Assembly (NCBI GenBank): GCA_009731375.1
Contig: BJOX01000194.1
Location: forward strand, 85,066 to 137,570
Length of the DNA: 52,505 nt
Source: Paulinella micropora
Taxonomy: Eukaryota; Cercozoa; Imbricatea; Euglyphida
Direction: 5' to 3'
Below are positions 34,179-42,405 of the stretch, one piece after another. The translations under genes were made by a program, and so were the position numbers. Numbering within the stretch: position 1 is the first letter of the stretch; every line of letters begins with the position of its first letter. The notes under the pieces were generated by a model. That model was not told where the DNA came from and searched no databases. It saw only the letters and a program-made list of their open reading frames with translations.

Positions 34179-34949
34179 TTAAACAAACTCCTCTTCGATT
34201 TGCATCGCGCTCGAGTCTGCTCCCGAGTCTTCCTTGAGCGACAGGCCAAAGGCTTCCTCTTCCGTGAGGCTGATGTCCGCGTAGGGCAGGCCGTCCGTGA
34301 TCTTTCGCAGCTGGATGATCTTGAGGCCGAGCGAAACTTTCTCCTGGCGCGAACACAACGTCGTCACTTGAACTAGACAGCGGACGACATCACCCTTGGC
34401 AATGGCTTGGTTGTCTCCCTCTCCGCCCAGGATCTTGGCGCCCGTCAGCGTACAGCTCAGGCGCGCGGGCCATGCCCTGTCGCTCTTGGCGCTGGTACGA
34501 GGACGGGTACAGGCCTGGTAGTAGGACTTGATTTCCTGGTCCGTTTTCGCCAGAGGGCCGCTTTTTTTGATGGTGGGCAGCAGCTTGTCCCGGGCTTGCA
34601 CGACCAGCGCGCACATTCGCTCGTCGAGGGTCCTGATGGCCTGGTAGGCCTCCAGCACAGTCGAGTGGGTCGTGGCCTCGCGGAAACTCAGATCGATCGT
34701 CACCTTCTTGGAGTCCTGGAAGCTCGAAGGGTCCCAGGCTACCACTAACGGAGGTAACAGGAGACTTAAAGCCTTGCCCTCGTACACCACGTTGGCAAAA
34801 ATTGACCCATACGCCGCTCGGGGTTCGCCTTGCAGCTTGATTTTCTCCAAGTCCTCGGCCGGGTTGAACTTGACTGCCAGCTGCTTGCCATCGCTCGCGC
34901 TCTTGATCAATTGAACAGACATCATCAAGTTTTTGTGAGAGGCAGACAT
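34179..34949 (-). CDS. Putative single-stranded DNA-binding protein, 256 aa
   Basis: The product is rich in beta-strand patterning, with basic and aromatic residues (VTIDLSFRE, LSCTLTGAKILGG, GDVVRCLVQVTT), and ends in an acidic tail with hydrophobic tip (ADSSAMQIEEEFV). An OB-like core plus an acidic tail is typical of viral and bacterial SSBs. The gene shares a divergent promoter carrying two GATTTAAATC palindromes with the PCNA-like gene, which supports a replication role. The assignment is by architecture and context only. A different beta-rich virion or regulatory protein cannot be excluded. Confidence 0.6.
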   Translation of the reverse strand: MSASHKNLMMSVQLIKSASDGKQLAVKFNPAEDLEKIKLQGEPRAAYGSIFANVVYEGKALSLLLPPLVVAWDPSSFQDSKKVTIDLSFREATTHSTVLEAYQAIRTLDERMCALVVQARDKLLPTIKKSGPLAKTDQEIKSYYQACTRPRTSAKSDRAWPARLSCTLTGAKILGGEGDNQAIAKGDVVRCLVQVTTLCSRQEKVSLGLKIIQLRKITDGLPYADISLTEEEAFGLSLKEDSGADSSAMQIEEEFV

Positions 34950-34974
34950 CCTCTTGCGATTTGAAAGCGAGTGC

Positions 34975-35003
34975 CGATTTAAATCGAGGCGGATTTAAAT
35001 CGG
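34975..35003. promoter_or_regulatory. Paired palindromes CGATTTAAATCG in divergent early promoter
   Basis: CGATTTAAATCG (34,975-34,986) and GGATTTAAATCGG (34,991-35,003) lie between the SSB-like (-) and PCNA-like (+) genes, 26 and 72 bases from the two start codons. The same palindrome is found before the VLTF2-like/VLTF3-like pair and before the 39,765 gene. Confidence 0.7.
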
Positions 35004-35074
35004 CTGCTTTTAAAAAGAAAAAGGCGGACAGCCAAAAAAGCACTTGCCACTTTTTGCATTTCTCTGCTGCTACG

Positions 35075-36064
35075 ATGGGATTCGTGTTTCTCTGGCGTAC
35101 CAAGAGTGGCGGGCTTTCCTTCCGCCGGGCGATCGAGTGCCTGGCGCCCGTGCTGCTCGAGGCGGTCATCGATGCCACACCGGCCGGTTTCGGGTTAGTC
35201 GGGGTCGCCGACGGCGTGAGCGCCGAGCTGTCGGTACCCTTTGCCGAGGCCGAGGGCGACTATGTCCAGTTCAGCGGTGACAGGGTGCGTGTGGTCTTCT
35301 GTGTCGACCTGAAGGAAGTGGCCAATTGGCTGACGCAGTACCGGCCCGAGATGACCCTGGAGCTCTCGCTGGACATCAACAACGAGCTAACCTTGAAGAT
35401 GTACAACGAGATCAAGAGTTTCGAGCACAACAGTGCCCTGTCCAACCTGCGCGTGCCGGCCAACCTGTTCGCGACCGATGGCAGCGTCCTCAAGTGCGAC
35501 CAGCTAGCCGATGTGAGCTCGGCCGCGCTGTGTGCGGTGGCCAGGCACCACCACAAAACCAACAGCCACGCGCGCTTCTACGTCGCCAACGGCCGGCTGG
35601 CGGTCGAGTCCTGCCTGCTCGATGTCTCGGAACAGCGCAAGAGCTGTACTTACTTGACAGGTATTATCCAGTACCGCGAGTGCGAGCGGCCCAAAATAAT
35701 CAGCGAGCTGCCCGGCCAGGCGGGAGACGGGCTCTTCTATTCGCTGGACACTGTCAAGAAGATCCTGAAGGCGAGCAGTTTCCAGGAACGCAAGAAGGGG
35801 CGCGTGATGCTCGGGCTCAACAAGGACGGGCCGCTCGTGCTGGTGTTCAACCGTGGCGCCAGCTACCTGAAATTCGCCATCGTCTCGTCGAGCGCGGCCG
35901 CCGACGAAGAACAGCCCAATGTCGAGCCACCCGTGCCGCTCGAGCGGCAGGAGAGCGGGTGTGTGCCCAAGGTGATCAAGAGGAAGCACAAACAGTCGTC
36001 TTCGTCCGCGCGCGTCAAGAAGCAGAAAGTAGACGCAATCCCGGAAGCCGCGAAAGGCGCTTGA
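35075..36064 (+). CDS. PCNA-like DNA sliding clamp
   Basis: The product is 329 residues from ATG 35,075 (the longer frame would start inside the promoter). The first ~260 residues follow the PCNA two-domain pattern: an N-terminal helix and strands (LLEAVIDATPAGFGLVGVAD), a middle FCVDLKEVANWL segment equivalent to the L.K..K strand-helix, the linker region, and a second repeat ending YLKFAIVSS. A ~60-residue basic/proline C-terminal tail (RKHKQSSSSARVKKQKVD) is extra and contains a likely nuclear localisation signal. It would tether a polymerase or nuclease to DNA. No PolB is encoded here, so its partner may be the fused replicase or a host polymerase. The 3' end overlaps the convergent VLTF2-like gene by 50 bases. 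Confidence 0.72.
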   Translation: MGFVFLWRTKSGGLSFRRAIECLAPVLLEAVIDATPAGFGLVGVADGVSAELSVPFAEAEGDYVQFSGDRVRVVFCVDLKEVANWLTQYRPEMTLELSLDINNELTLKMYNEIKSFEHNSALSNLRVPANLFATDGSVLKCDQLADVSSAALCAVARHHHKTNSHARFYVANGRLAVESCLLDVSEQRKSCTYLTGIIQYRECERPKIISELPGQAGDGLFYSLDTVKKILKASSFQERKKGRVMLGLNKDGPLVLVFNRGASYLKFAIVSSSAAADEEQPNVEPPVPLERQESGCVPKVIKRKHKQSSSSARVKKQKVDAIPEAAKGA

Positions 36065-36482
36065 TGACGTAGGCTTTGCCTTTGTTAGGTCCAATAAAAT
36101 GTTTTTGGGGTGGCAGTCTTTTGGCTACTGGTAGCACCCAGTCCCGGACCCCTCCTACCTGCCGGAATTCCGAAATGGTCATGGTGCCCCCGTACTCGAG
36201 CAGCTCCCACCTAGGCGGGGCGGGCCGTATGACTTGCTGCCTTAGATTCAGGCGCAAGTAAGAGTGGAGCAGGTCTCCGGCCTGTGAGCGCAGAGTTTCC
36301 GGCACGCCGTAGCTGACATAGGCCCAGGCACAGGCCGGCGTACAAAACAGTCCGAAGACGTACAGGTAGCCCTCGACGGGCGAGTACGCGACGGGCAGCT
36401 CGAACCACTTGCCGTCCTTGCGTGCGTTTGGGTGGCCGCAGTGCAGGCAGAGCCTCTTACGGTGTATCTGTGTGCCTTCCAT
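36015..36482 (-). CDS. VLTF2-like late transcription factor (FCS/MYM-type zinc protein)
   Basis: The product is 155 residues. Cys12-x2-Cys15 (CLHCGHPN) is followed by FELPVAYSPVEGYLYVFGLF and Cys47-x3-Cys51 (FCTPACAWAYV), which is the zinc-binding core shared by poxvirus A1/VLTF2 proteins and their relatives in other nucleocytoviruses. A C-terminal helix-rich part contains RRxx-poor W/Y positions and a basic end. It is divergent from the VLTF3-like gene across 92 bases that hold the CCCGATTTAAATCGGG palindrome. It probably acts with VLTF3 to switch on late genes. Confidence 0.75.
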   Translation of the reverse strand: MEGTQIHRKRLCLHCGHPNARKDGKWFELPVAYSPVEGYLYVFGLFCTPACAWAYVSYGVPETLRSQAGDLLHSYLRLNLRQQVIRPAPPRWELLEYGGTMTISEFRQVGGVRDWVLPVAKRLPPQKHFIGPNKGKAYVIKRLSRLPGLRLLSAS

Positions 36483-36521
36483 TTTTTAACGGCGGAAGGA
36501 GAGAAAAACAATTTGCTTCGC

Positions 36522-36537
36522 CCCGATTTAAATCGGG
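36522..36537. promoter_or_regulatory. Perfect 16-bp palindrome CCCGATTTAAATCGGG
   Basis: It is centred between the divergent VLTF2-like and VLTF3-like genes, 39 bases from each ATG. It is the same core as at 34,975, 34,991 and 39,657. Confidence 0.72.
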
Positions 36538-36574
36538 CCGCTTTTGAATTCGGTGCTCACGCCCACGCGCAAAA

Positions 36575-37429
36575 ATGTGCGAGCACGAATTCGTCTTCAA
36601 CCGGGAAACGAGCGGGACCTTTTGCAAGACATGCGGTCTAGTGGGGAGGGAGCACTCGCTGTACGGGTCGAACCAGTACTTGGTGAATGGCAGCATGCGG
36701 GGGGACGAGGGCGAGATGACGGAGCAACCGAGGCGCCCGCAAGGTTACACCCGATTATCGAGGTTCCGCGAGATTACGAGGCAGGTATTTGGGTTGAGGG
36801 GGATTCATCAGAAGCCGCTAGTCAGCCAGGCCTTGCTGCAGCTGGCGAGAGATCTCTGCCACAAGTGGAGGGTGAATGGTACAGAGATTACCCCGTCGAA
36901 GTTGATCTACGTGTTCAAGAAGAGCCGCCTCGGCCCGCTCTCGTTGGACCGGGCGGCCTGCCTCGCCTACCTGCTCGGCGGCTCCAGGGACAGGCTGACG
37001 AGCGGGGCCGAGCCCACCCGCGAAGTGCTCCAGGGGCTCGAAGCACTGTTCCACCAGGTAGACGGGGCGTGGCCGGTGGTGCGGGAGCTGCTCAAGGTCC
37101 GGCACGGCTGGCATCGCGCCTGTTTTATCAATTATTCTTCACTACTCCGAGCGCTGCTAGAGCTCATGGAACAGCCCGCCCTCGCCGCGCGCGTGCCGCC
37201 GCTCAAGCAGAGCGAAAGCAAGCACAGGCAGACGGCGATCTGGGCCACCATCTGCCAGACACTGGGCTGGACTTTTTTACCAATCACCGGCAACCTGCTG
37301 ACCCCGCCCGACGGCAACGCCAGGCCCAGAGAGAGCCACCTCCTCGGCTCGAAGCCGCTCCGCAAAAAACGGAAGAAGGCTCGTCGCGCGACTGCTGTAC
37401 GTGCTGGATTTAAATTCTCGCAATTCTAA
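36575..37429 (+). CDS. VLTF3-like viral late transcription factor
   Basis: The product is 284 residues. An N-terminal zinc ribbon (Cys2, His4, Cys17-x2-Cys20: FCKTCG) is followed by the VLTF3 body. This includes the YTRLSRFREITRQVFGLRG helix and the PSKLIYVFKKSRLGPLSL region. The diagnostic C-terminal part is YSSLLRALLEL, a short basic linker, then IWATICQTLGWTFLPI. VLTF3 is one of the few core genes of Nucleocytoviricota and is also found in some polinton-like relatives. It directs late promoters. A lysine/arginine-rich tail follows. GGATTTAAATT at its 3' end precedes the recombinase gene and may be a weak copy of the early palindrome. Confidence 0.88.
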   Translation: MCEHEFVFNRETSGTFCKTCGLVGREHSLYGSNQYLVNGSMRGDEGEMTEQPRRPQGYTRLSRFREITRQVFGLRGIHQKPLVSQALLQLARDLCHKWRVNGTEITPSKLIYVFKKSRLGPLSLDRAACLAYLLGGSRDRLTSGAEPTREVLQGLEALFHQVDGAWPVVRELLKVRHGWHRACFINYSSLLRALLELMEQPALAARVPPLKQSESKHRQTAIWATICQTLGWTFLPITGNLLTPPDGNARPRESHLLGSKPLRKKRKKARRATAVRAGFKFSQF

Positions 37430-37473
37430 TCCATTAAAAAAAGAGAAAGAGAGCCCGCCATAACTGCCAGAAA

Positions 37474-39663
37474 ATGATGGACACGTTACATGCCACGGAA
37501 CGGAAAGAGATCCCGAAGCCGGAAGTCAAGGTAGCGCCGGGCCATGGCGAGCTCGCCGCCTGGGGCAAGAAGGCCGGGGTGCCCCTGGCCCAAGGGCTGC
37601 CGGCCGTCAAGTTTACTACCGCGGTCTGGCGCAAGTACCGGTGGTCGTTTGTGGCGGGCCTCGACAAGCTCGCGAAGCTCTCGGCCAAGCAGTACCAGGC
37701 GCTGCTGGGCAGGGTCCGCCTGTCCGCCCTCGGCCTGGACGCCTCGCGCTTCGAGCGCTCGGCCGAGCTGGAGGCCGTGATTGCCTTTTGGACGGAGCAC
37801 TGGGGCGACTACTTCATTTTCCCCAAGAACAACAAGATGCGCGTGGGCGATTTCCTCCGGAAGACCCACTCCGACCTGCAGGGCACCTTTTTCACTTCGA
37901 ACAAGGGAGGGCTGGCGGCCTTCAAGGTGAGCGACGACCTCCGCCGGCTGCCCGCCGGCAACGACTGGGAGGGCGGCGAGCTGACGTTCAGGCAGGCCCT
38001 CTACGGCCCGCACGAGGGCTCGGTCGAAGGCTGCGACGGCAACACGAAACCGCTCCGCGACTGCCTGCTCGCGCACTGCAAGATGTTCTTGCGCTATCCC
38101 AACGACATTTTCGACTACGCGAAAGTGCTCAACGACCTCGTGGATGCCGTTTGTCCCGGCGCCAAGACCAGGCACGACAGCTACACCGAGTTCCGGAACT
38201 GGCTGTTCGGCGGCGAGGACGCCAAGGGCAACCTGCAGACTCCGTTCGGGCTGGAGGTCGCGCGCTTCTTGCTGCAGAACGGGCTGTTCAGCGACCCGAA
38301 CATGAGCTCCGGCACGGCCAAAAGAACCAAAGAAAACCGGACCGAGAAGATGGAGCACCAGCACGCCATCCACGAGGACACGTGGCTCGCGTGGCTGGAC
38401 TCGCTGTACCAGGCCCTGCTGGCGGAGAGCGCGGGCGTGCACCAGGCCCCCGACTCGCCGTTTTTGCCTACCGTCGACAGGCCACTGTGGGGGCTGGAGG
38501 CGGTTTTCCTGATGGCCGCGCTGGGCATGCGAGGGATAGAAGTGGCCAAGTTCTCTGACTTGGGCGCGCTGGACGAAAAGCAGCAACAGGACAGGGTCTT
38601 CTCCAGCATCGCGCTCAGCCGCCACGTCTCGCAGATCGGCCAAGCCAAGAAGGGCTGGCTGACCTACGACCCGCCGGAAGATGACGGCGGCGAGTGGACG
38701 CTGGCAGCCGTGCCCAAGCCCATCGGCCTGCTGACCGCCGACACCAACGGCATCCTGCAGATCTTTGGGCACATGCGCAAGCTGATTGACACCCACCTCG
38801 AGTACCGCGCACAGCACTCGGGTGGCCAGAAGCTCAAGCAGGCCGACCGCCCGCCGTCCGACTACACTTCGACCGCCGACCTGCCGCCGCAGCAGCAGCA
38901 GCAGCCACAGCCCAAGCAGAAAAAACAAAAGACGGCCGCCGTCTCTGCCTGGGCCAAGCGAGTTCTGGACCGGCCCGACGGCACGAGCGCCATTTCCGCG
39001 CTAGGCAACGCCGAGGCCATGACGGTGCTGAACGGCGCGGGGATGGAAAAATGCTTCGACTACCTCATGGATCACTACTCTAAATTTACGAGCAAGAAGG
39101 ACAAGCCCCTGCCGAACAAGCACATGCTGCGAGCGCTGTACGGTGAAGTGGCCTACGCGCTGTACGGCGAGGGCTCCCTGGTCTCCAGGCCGTTGTTCTT
39201 GTCTCGAGTGCTGGCGCACGCGAACCAGGACCTGAACTCACAGCTTTTCTACCAGCAGGTCTTCCTTGTCAGGCGGGAGACCCCGCTGCTCGACACCGTG
39301 ACGGACGTGAACGTCAAGAAGCTGATCCAGGACCTGATGACGCAGTCGAGCCAGCTGGCGGCCCAGTACCGGGAGGCACTCGGCGCCGTGCCGCGGCCCG
39401 CGGTGCCACCGCCAGCTGCACCGGCCGCTGCCGGGCAGCGCGAGTCCAAGCACGAGGCCCTCAAGCGCCGGGCCCTGGCCTTTTTCAACTTGCACAAGAC
39501 AGAGAACCTGGCCAAGCTCAGGGACCCGGCGTTCTGGCGCGGGCCGCACCAGCACACTTTTCCGGTCGCCCCGGCCACCCGGTTCGCCGGCCTGGTCAGC
39601 GACCTACTGGACAGGTCGGAGCCACCGGAACAATTGAGCACAATGTTTGCCGAACTGATTTAA
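37474..39663 (+). CDS. Tyrosine recombinase (integrase), 729 aa
   Basis: The catalytic pentad is visible in order: Arg353 (GMRGIEVAKF), His550-x2-Arg553 (NKHMLRALYGEVAYALYG), His582 (VLAHANQDLNSQ) and the nucleophile Tyr593 (LFYQQVF). Residues 1-330 probably form the arm/core-binding part. A glutamine/proline-rich insert (residues ~470-490) sits between Arg353 and His550. A ~135-residue C-terminal extension follows Tyr593. The enzyme would join or resolve DNA through a 3'-phosphotyrosine link and is the best candidate for integration of this virus or resolution of its genomes. It starts 44 bases after the VLTF3-like gene and its TAA overlaps a GATTTAAATC palindrome. Confidence 0.82.
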   Translation: MMDTLHATERKEIPKPEVKVAPGHGELAAWGKKAGVPLAQGLPAVKFTTAVWRKYRWSFVAGLDKLAKLSAKQYQALLGRVRLSALGLDASRFERSAELEAVIAFWTEHWGDYFIFPKNNKMRVGDFLRKTHSDLQGTFFTSNKGGLAAFKVSDDLRRLPAGNDWEGGELTFRQALYGPHEGSVEGCDGNTKPLRDCLLAHCKMFLRYPNDIFDYAKVLNDLVDAVCPGAKTRHDSYTEFRNWLFGGEDAKGNLQTPFGLEVARFLLQNGLFSDPNMSSGTAKRTKENRTEKMEHQHAIHEDTWLAWLDSLYQALLAESAGVHQAPDSPFLPTVDRPLWGLEAVFLMAALGMRGIEVAKFSDLGALDEKQQQDRVFSSIALSRHVSQIGQAKKGWLTYDPPEDDGGEWTLAAVPKPIGLLTADTNGILQIFGHMRKLIDTHLEYRAQHSGGQKLKQADRPPSDYTSTADLPPQQQQQPQPKQKKQKTAAVSAWAKRVLDRPDGTSAISALGNAEAMTVLNGAGMEKCFDYLMDHYSKFTSKKDKPLPNKHMLRALYGEVAYALYGEGSLVSRPLFLSRVLAHANQDLNSQLFYQQVFLVRRETPLLDTVTDVNVKKLIQDLMTQSSQLAAQYREALGAVPRPAVPPPAAPAAAGQRESKHEALKRRALAFFNLHKTENLAKLRDPAFWRGPHQHTFPVAPATRFAGLVSDLLDRSEPPEQLSTMFAELI

Positions 39664-39668
39664 ATCGG
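39657..39668. promoter_or_regulatory. GATTTAAATCGG early palindrome overlapping the recombinase stop codon
   Basis: The TAA of the recombinase gene lies inside the palindrome; the next gene starts 97 bases downstream (39,765). Confidence 0.62.
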
Positions 39669-39764
39669 ATGGACCCGGCGCTTTTTCTAGAACATTCTGG
39701 CCCCACTTGTCCGTTACTTTTTTACTCATCGTGACCAGCTCACAATTCGTCCCGGAGCCAAGAC

Positions 39765-40355
39765 ATGACGACCGTCAGAACTACACAATGGGGTGAGGTG
39801 TCACTGGTGGACGCCGTCCACCAGAAATATCCTACGTGGGACCGCAACCGCTGCGCCGCCCGGGTAAAACGGCATCTGCAGCTCCACCCGTACAAACTAG
39901 AAAACATGAAACGCCACGTCTTCAAGAACCGCGGAGGGCGCAAGGACGGGACATGGGTCGCAAGCCCGGCCGCGGCAGCGGAGATTGTAGACAGCCTGGT
40001 GCACGATTTTGGCCGCAAAACACGGTCAGCCCCTGGGACAGTCCTCCGGCCGCGAGATCAGCCCCTTGTAGAAGTTATCCCCGCTCTCGCGCGCAATGGC
40101 GAGTGCATCGTCGACGCTACGACAATTTTGGCTGAGCTGGGACCAGACACAGCAGAAACCCTCCTCCCGGCTGCGAACGAGGCACAGACTACAGTTGCGG
40201 TCCTGGCCGAAATTGAGACATGGGGACCGCTGCTGTCGCCCCTGCCCGAATACGAGTTCTGCGGGAGCGAAGAAGAGCCACTTGCAGAGCAAGGACAGCA
40301 TGACGAAGACGGTTGGGTTGACTTATCCGAAGGTTACGTACACAAGTTTTTTTAA
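39765..40355 (+). CDS. Hypothetical viral protein, 196 aa, possible N-terminal DNA-binding domain
   Basis: Residues 1-75 are basic and helical (WDRNRCAARVKRHLQLHPYK, KRHVFKNRGGRKDG), with a conserved-looking W..N.C..R pattern that could bind DNA. The C-terminal half is acidic (EEEPLAEQGQHDEDGW). It has a possible early promoter (the GATTTAAATC palindrome at 39,657). Its TAA and the TAA of the opposite-strand F-box gene share the four bases TTAA at 40,352-40,355. A TAATAAA signal follows. No named family was recognised. Confidence 0.68.
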   Translation: MTTVRTTQWGEVSLVDAVHQKYPTWDRNRCAARVKRHLQLHPYKLENMKRHVFKNRGGRKDGTWVASPAAAAEIVDSLVHDFGRKTRSAPGTVLRPRDQPLVEVIPALARNGECIVDATTILAELGPDTAETLLPAANEAQTTVAVLAEIETWGPLLSPLPEYEFCGSEEEPLAEQGQHDEDGWVDLSEGYVHKFF

Positions 40356-40942
40356 TCGTGCGTTGTATAATAAAGATTGGTATTGAAACGAGGCAGAAAG
40401 CGCAGGCCGGTCTCGAATGCCCCGGCCTGCCACAAGAAACGTTGCCACTTATTGGGCTGGACTACTTCCCACCCGCTGTTCCGGTAGGCCTCTAGAAAAT
40501 GATACACCGGCACGTAGGACAGCACGACTACCTGCTCGCGCCTGTTCCGCCTGGTAGGGTAAGAAGTCCGGCCCAGGGCCCTGACTGCCTCCACGAGTGT
40601 CACTAGTTCATGGCGGTGCTTGGCACAAAAGTGCTCGGCGCACAAGTTCTGTGAGTAAATCTGTGACAGGCACTCGAAGCAGATCTTGTCTGCCTTCTTT
40701 TCTACCCGGGCCAGCAGCATGTTAATGTTCTTGATCTTGAATGTGAACGCTGTATTCAGCAGGCGGCGCAGGCCCTCGAACTCCGTGCTTGCTTTAGCTA
40801 CGGACTTGCGCCGCTTCCGTGGCCTGGGGCGGATGAAGCAGTTTGTGTGGCCCCGGAGGTAGACCACCGTGCGTGCCAGTTCGCCCGGGCCGAGCCACGA
40901 CAGGACTTCCGTTAGCAAGTCGCTGGGCAGACGCTCTAGCAT
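40352..40942 (-). CDS. F-box protein with zinc-binding cysteine cluster, 196 aa
   Basis: The N-terminus LERLPSDLLTEVLSWLGPGE matches the F-box start (LP-x-x-L/I..I...L). It is followed by a basic KKRK-type patch. A Cys/His cluster, CFEC then LCAEHFCAKH, lies at residues ~90-115. F-box proteins recruit substrates to SCF ubiquitin ligases through Skp1, and large DNA viruses often encode them to redirect host protein turnover. The substrate is unknown. The gene starts 40 bases downstream of the ATPase gene on the same strand. Confidence 0.65.
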   Translation of the reverse strand: MLERLPSDLLTEVLSWLGPGELARTVVYLRGHTNCFIRPRPRKRRKSVAKASTEFEGLRRLLNTAFTFKIKNINMLLARVEKKADKICFECLSQIYSQNLCAEHFCAKHRHELVTLVEAVRALGRTSYPTRRNRREQVVVLSYVPVYHFLEAYRNSGWEVVQPNKWQRFLWQAGAFETGLRFLPRFNTNLYYTTHD

Positions 40943-40981
40943 TTTATAACTATACTAGGCCACAAGAATAAAAAAAGGGTG

Positions 40982-42325
40982 CTACATCCGGGCTAACAGC
41001 CTCTGGCCCGTCGGCCCGCCCGGGCGCAGGCCCAGGAGCCGCGGAGGAGGAGGCGGCATGCCCAGCGCCGGCCGCTGGTCGACGCGCCTCACCATGCTGG
41101 GCGTGCGGTACGGGTGCATGCGGTGGTTTGGGTCGTTGGCGTAGACGTAGCCGTGCCTCGGCGGCCGCGGCGGCGGCACCTGTTGCTCGCGCCAGCGCGC
41201 CTCGGCCGCCGCCTCCGCGTCCTGGCCAAATGCCACCATCTCCCGCAGCTTTTGCTTGTCCTTCTGGGCCAGGCTCTTGCCCTTGCGCAGGCGGCTCTTG
41301 GCCGCGTCGGCGTAGTGCATCATTTTCTGCAGGGCCGCGTGGTCTCCGCGCGACAGGTTCAGGTTCTTGGGCACCCAGCTCGGCGCGCGCCACGCGAGCT
41401 GGGCCAAGCGCAGTTCCTTGGTGAGCTCGTCCTTGCTCGGTTCCTTGGGCTTGTCGGGGCCCTTNNNNNNNNNNCACGACATGTAATTATGTTCGAGCTT
41501 GTCTACTCGTTCGCTGTAGACCACGCACGCGTGCTTGGTGCCCACGAGCTCGGGGTCCGTGGCCTGGGCCAAGTGCCAGAAAAACGACTTCTTGTCCATC
41601 ATTTGCCCGTAGTTCTCCCATAACAAATTCAGTGTCTTGTGGTTCTTGCTCAGAAACATGACCGTAAAAGACGTTTGCTCGCGCATGATCGGAGAAACGC
41701 TCTGGCGGCCGGTCAGGTACTGGACGGCCACGAAGATTGAGATGTTGTAGTGCCTGTAAGTCCCAATGAAGTTGCTCATCCATCCATCCTGTGTATTGAG
41801 TATCCCGACGAGGTCGTCGAAGACGAGGAAACTAGGTTCGAGGTAGCCTTGCTGCTGGTAGCGCCTTTTCAAGTTGTCCACGTACTGCACCAAAACGTCC
41901 TTGTTGAAGCCTTCGTACACCCGCACGTGCTGCTCCGACGCCCAGTGGAAGCGATAGGAGTGCTTGAACTTGGTGCGAACCATCACGAGCCCGAACTGGA
42001 ACGCTCCCTTTTTGCGGAGGCACATCGAGTACAGTAACCAGCGCAAGAAATGGGTCTTACCTCTCTCGCTCTTACCGACCAGCACGAAAAGCTGGCCGGC
42101 CGTCGGGTCCTTGGGGTAGAAGTACTCGACGTTGCGCGAGAGCTGTTCCGGGTCCTCCGGCAGTTCTTCCTCTTCCTTCTCGTCCTCCTTCTTCTTTTTC
42201 TTCTTCTTAGACTTCTTCTCCTTTTGTTTCTGGATGTACTCGTCTATCTTTTCCTCGATCGGTTGTTCTTCCTCCGCGTCGTTTGGCGCTGGCAGGGCGC
42301 CCACCGGGCCGGCATTGTCGTCCAT
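40982..42325 (-). CDS. A32-type genome packaging ATPase (FtsK/HerA superfamily)
   Basis: The product is 447 residues with a short gap. A lysine/glutamate-rich N-terminus (20-60) precedes Walker A GKSERGKT (84-91) and Walker B FLVFDD (Asp170-Asp171). The following FIGTYRHYNISIFVAVQYLT segment is characteristic of the A32 family and contains the sensor region. Residues beyond 330 are proline/arginine-rich. The enzyme pumps viral DNA into capsids at the packaging vertex. Ten Ns at 41,465-41,474 interrupt the frame after residue 283. The frame resumes correctly, so the gap is probably an artefact. It is divergent from the coiled-coil gene across 80 bases. Confidence 0.9.
   Translation of the reverse strand: MDDNAGPVGALPAPNDAEEEQPIEEKIDEYIQKQKEKKSKKKKKKKEDEKEEEELPEDPEQLSRNVEYFYPKDPTAGQLFVLVGKSERGKTHFLRWLLYSMCLRKKGAFQFGLVMVRTKFKHSYRFHWASEQHVRVYEGFNKDVLVQYVDNLKRRYQQQGYLEPSFLVFDDLVGILNTQDGWMSNFIGTYRHYNISIFVAVQYLTGRQSVSPIMREQTSFTVMFLSKNHKTLNLLWENYGQMMDKKSFFWHLAQATDPELVGTKHACVVYSERVDKLEHNYMSXXXXKGPDKPKEPSKDELTKELRLAQLAWRAPSWVPKNLNLSRGDHAALQKMMHYADAAKSRLRKGKSLAQKDKQKLREMVAFGQDAEAAAEARWREQQVPPPRPPRHGYVYANDPNHRMHPYRTPSMVRRVDQRPALGMPPPPPRLLGLRPGGPTGQRLLARM
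41465..41474. other. Assembly gap (10 N) inside the ATPase gene
   Basis: Standard-size placeholder gap; the flanking frames match as if the true length were 10 or a multiple of three different from it. Confidence 0.95.
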
Positions 42326-42365
42326 GACCCCTTTTTCAAATGTCGTTGAGCGGCAATTAAATTTT

Positions 42366-42380
42366 TTTTATTGTCTGGTG
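42366..42380 (+). promoter_or_regulatory. Candidate late promoter: A/T tract + GTCTGGTG
   Basis: TTTTATTGTCTGGTG lies 26-40 bases before the ATG at 42,406. It belongs to the set of A/T-tract plus TCTGG-type motifs found before the morphogenesis genes. Confidence 0.6.
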
Positions 42381-42405
42381 CTAGTTTTGTAAAACAAAGG
42401 GGGGA

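Noticed and set aside
37486-38928. 480-aa minus-strand ORF opposite the recombinase
   Set aside because: Shadow frame; the opposite strand has a catalytic pentad and good gene spacing.
41114-41623. 169-aa plus-strand ORF opposite the ATPase
   Set aside because: Antisense shadow of the ATPase C-terminus across the N gap.
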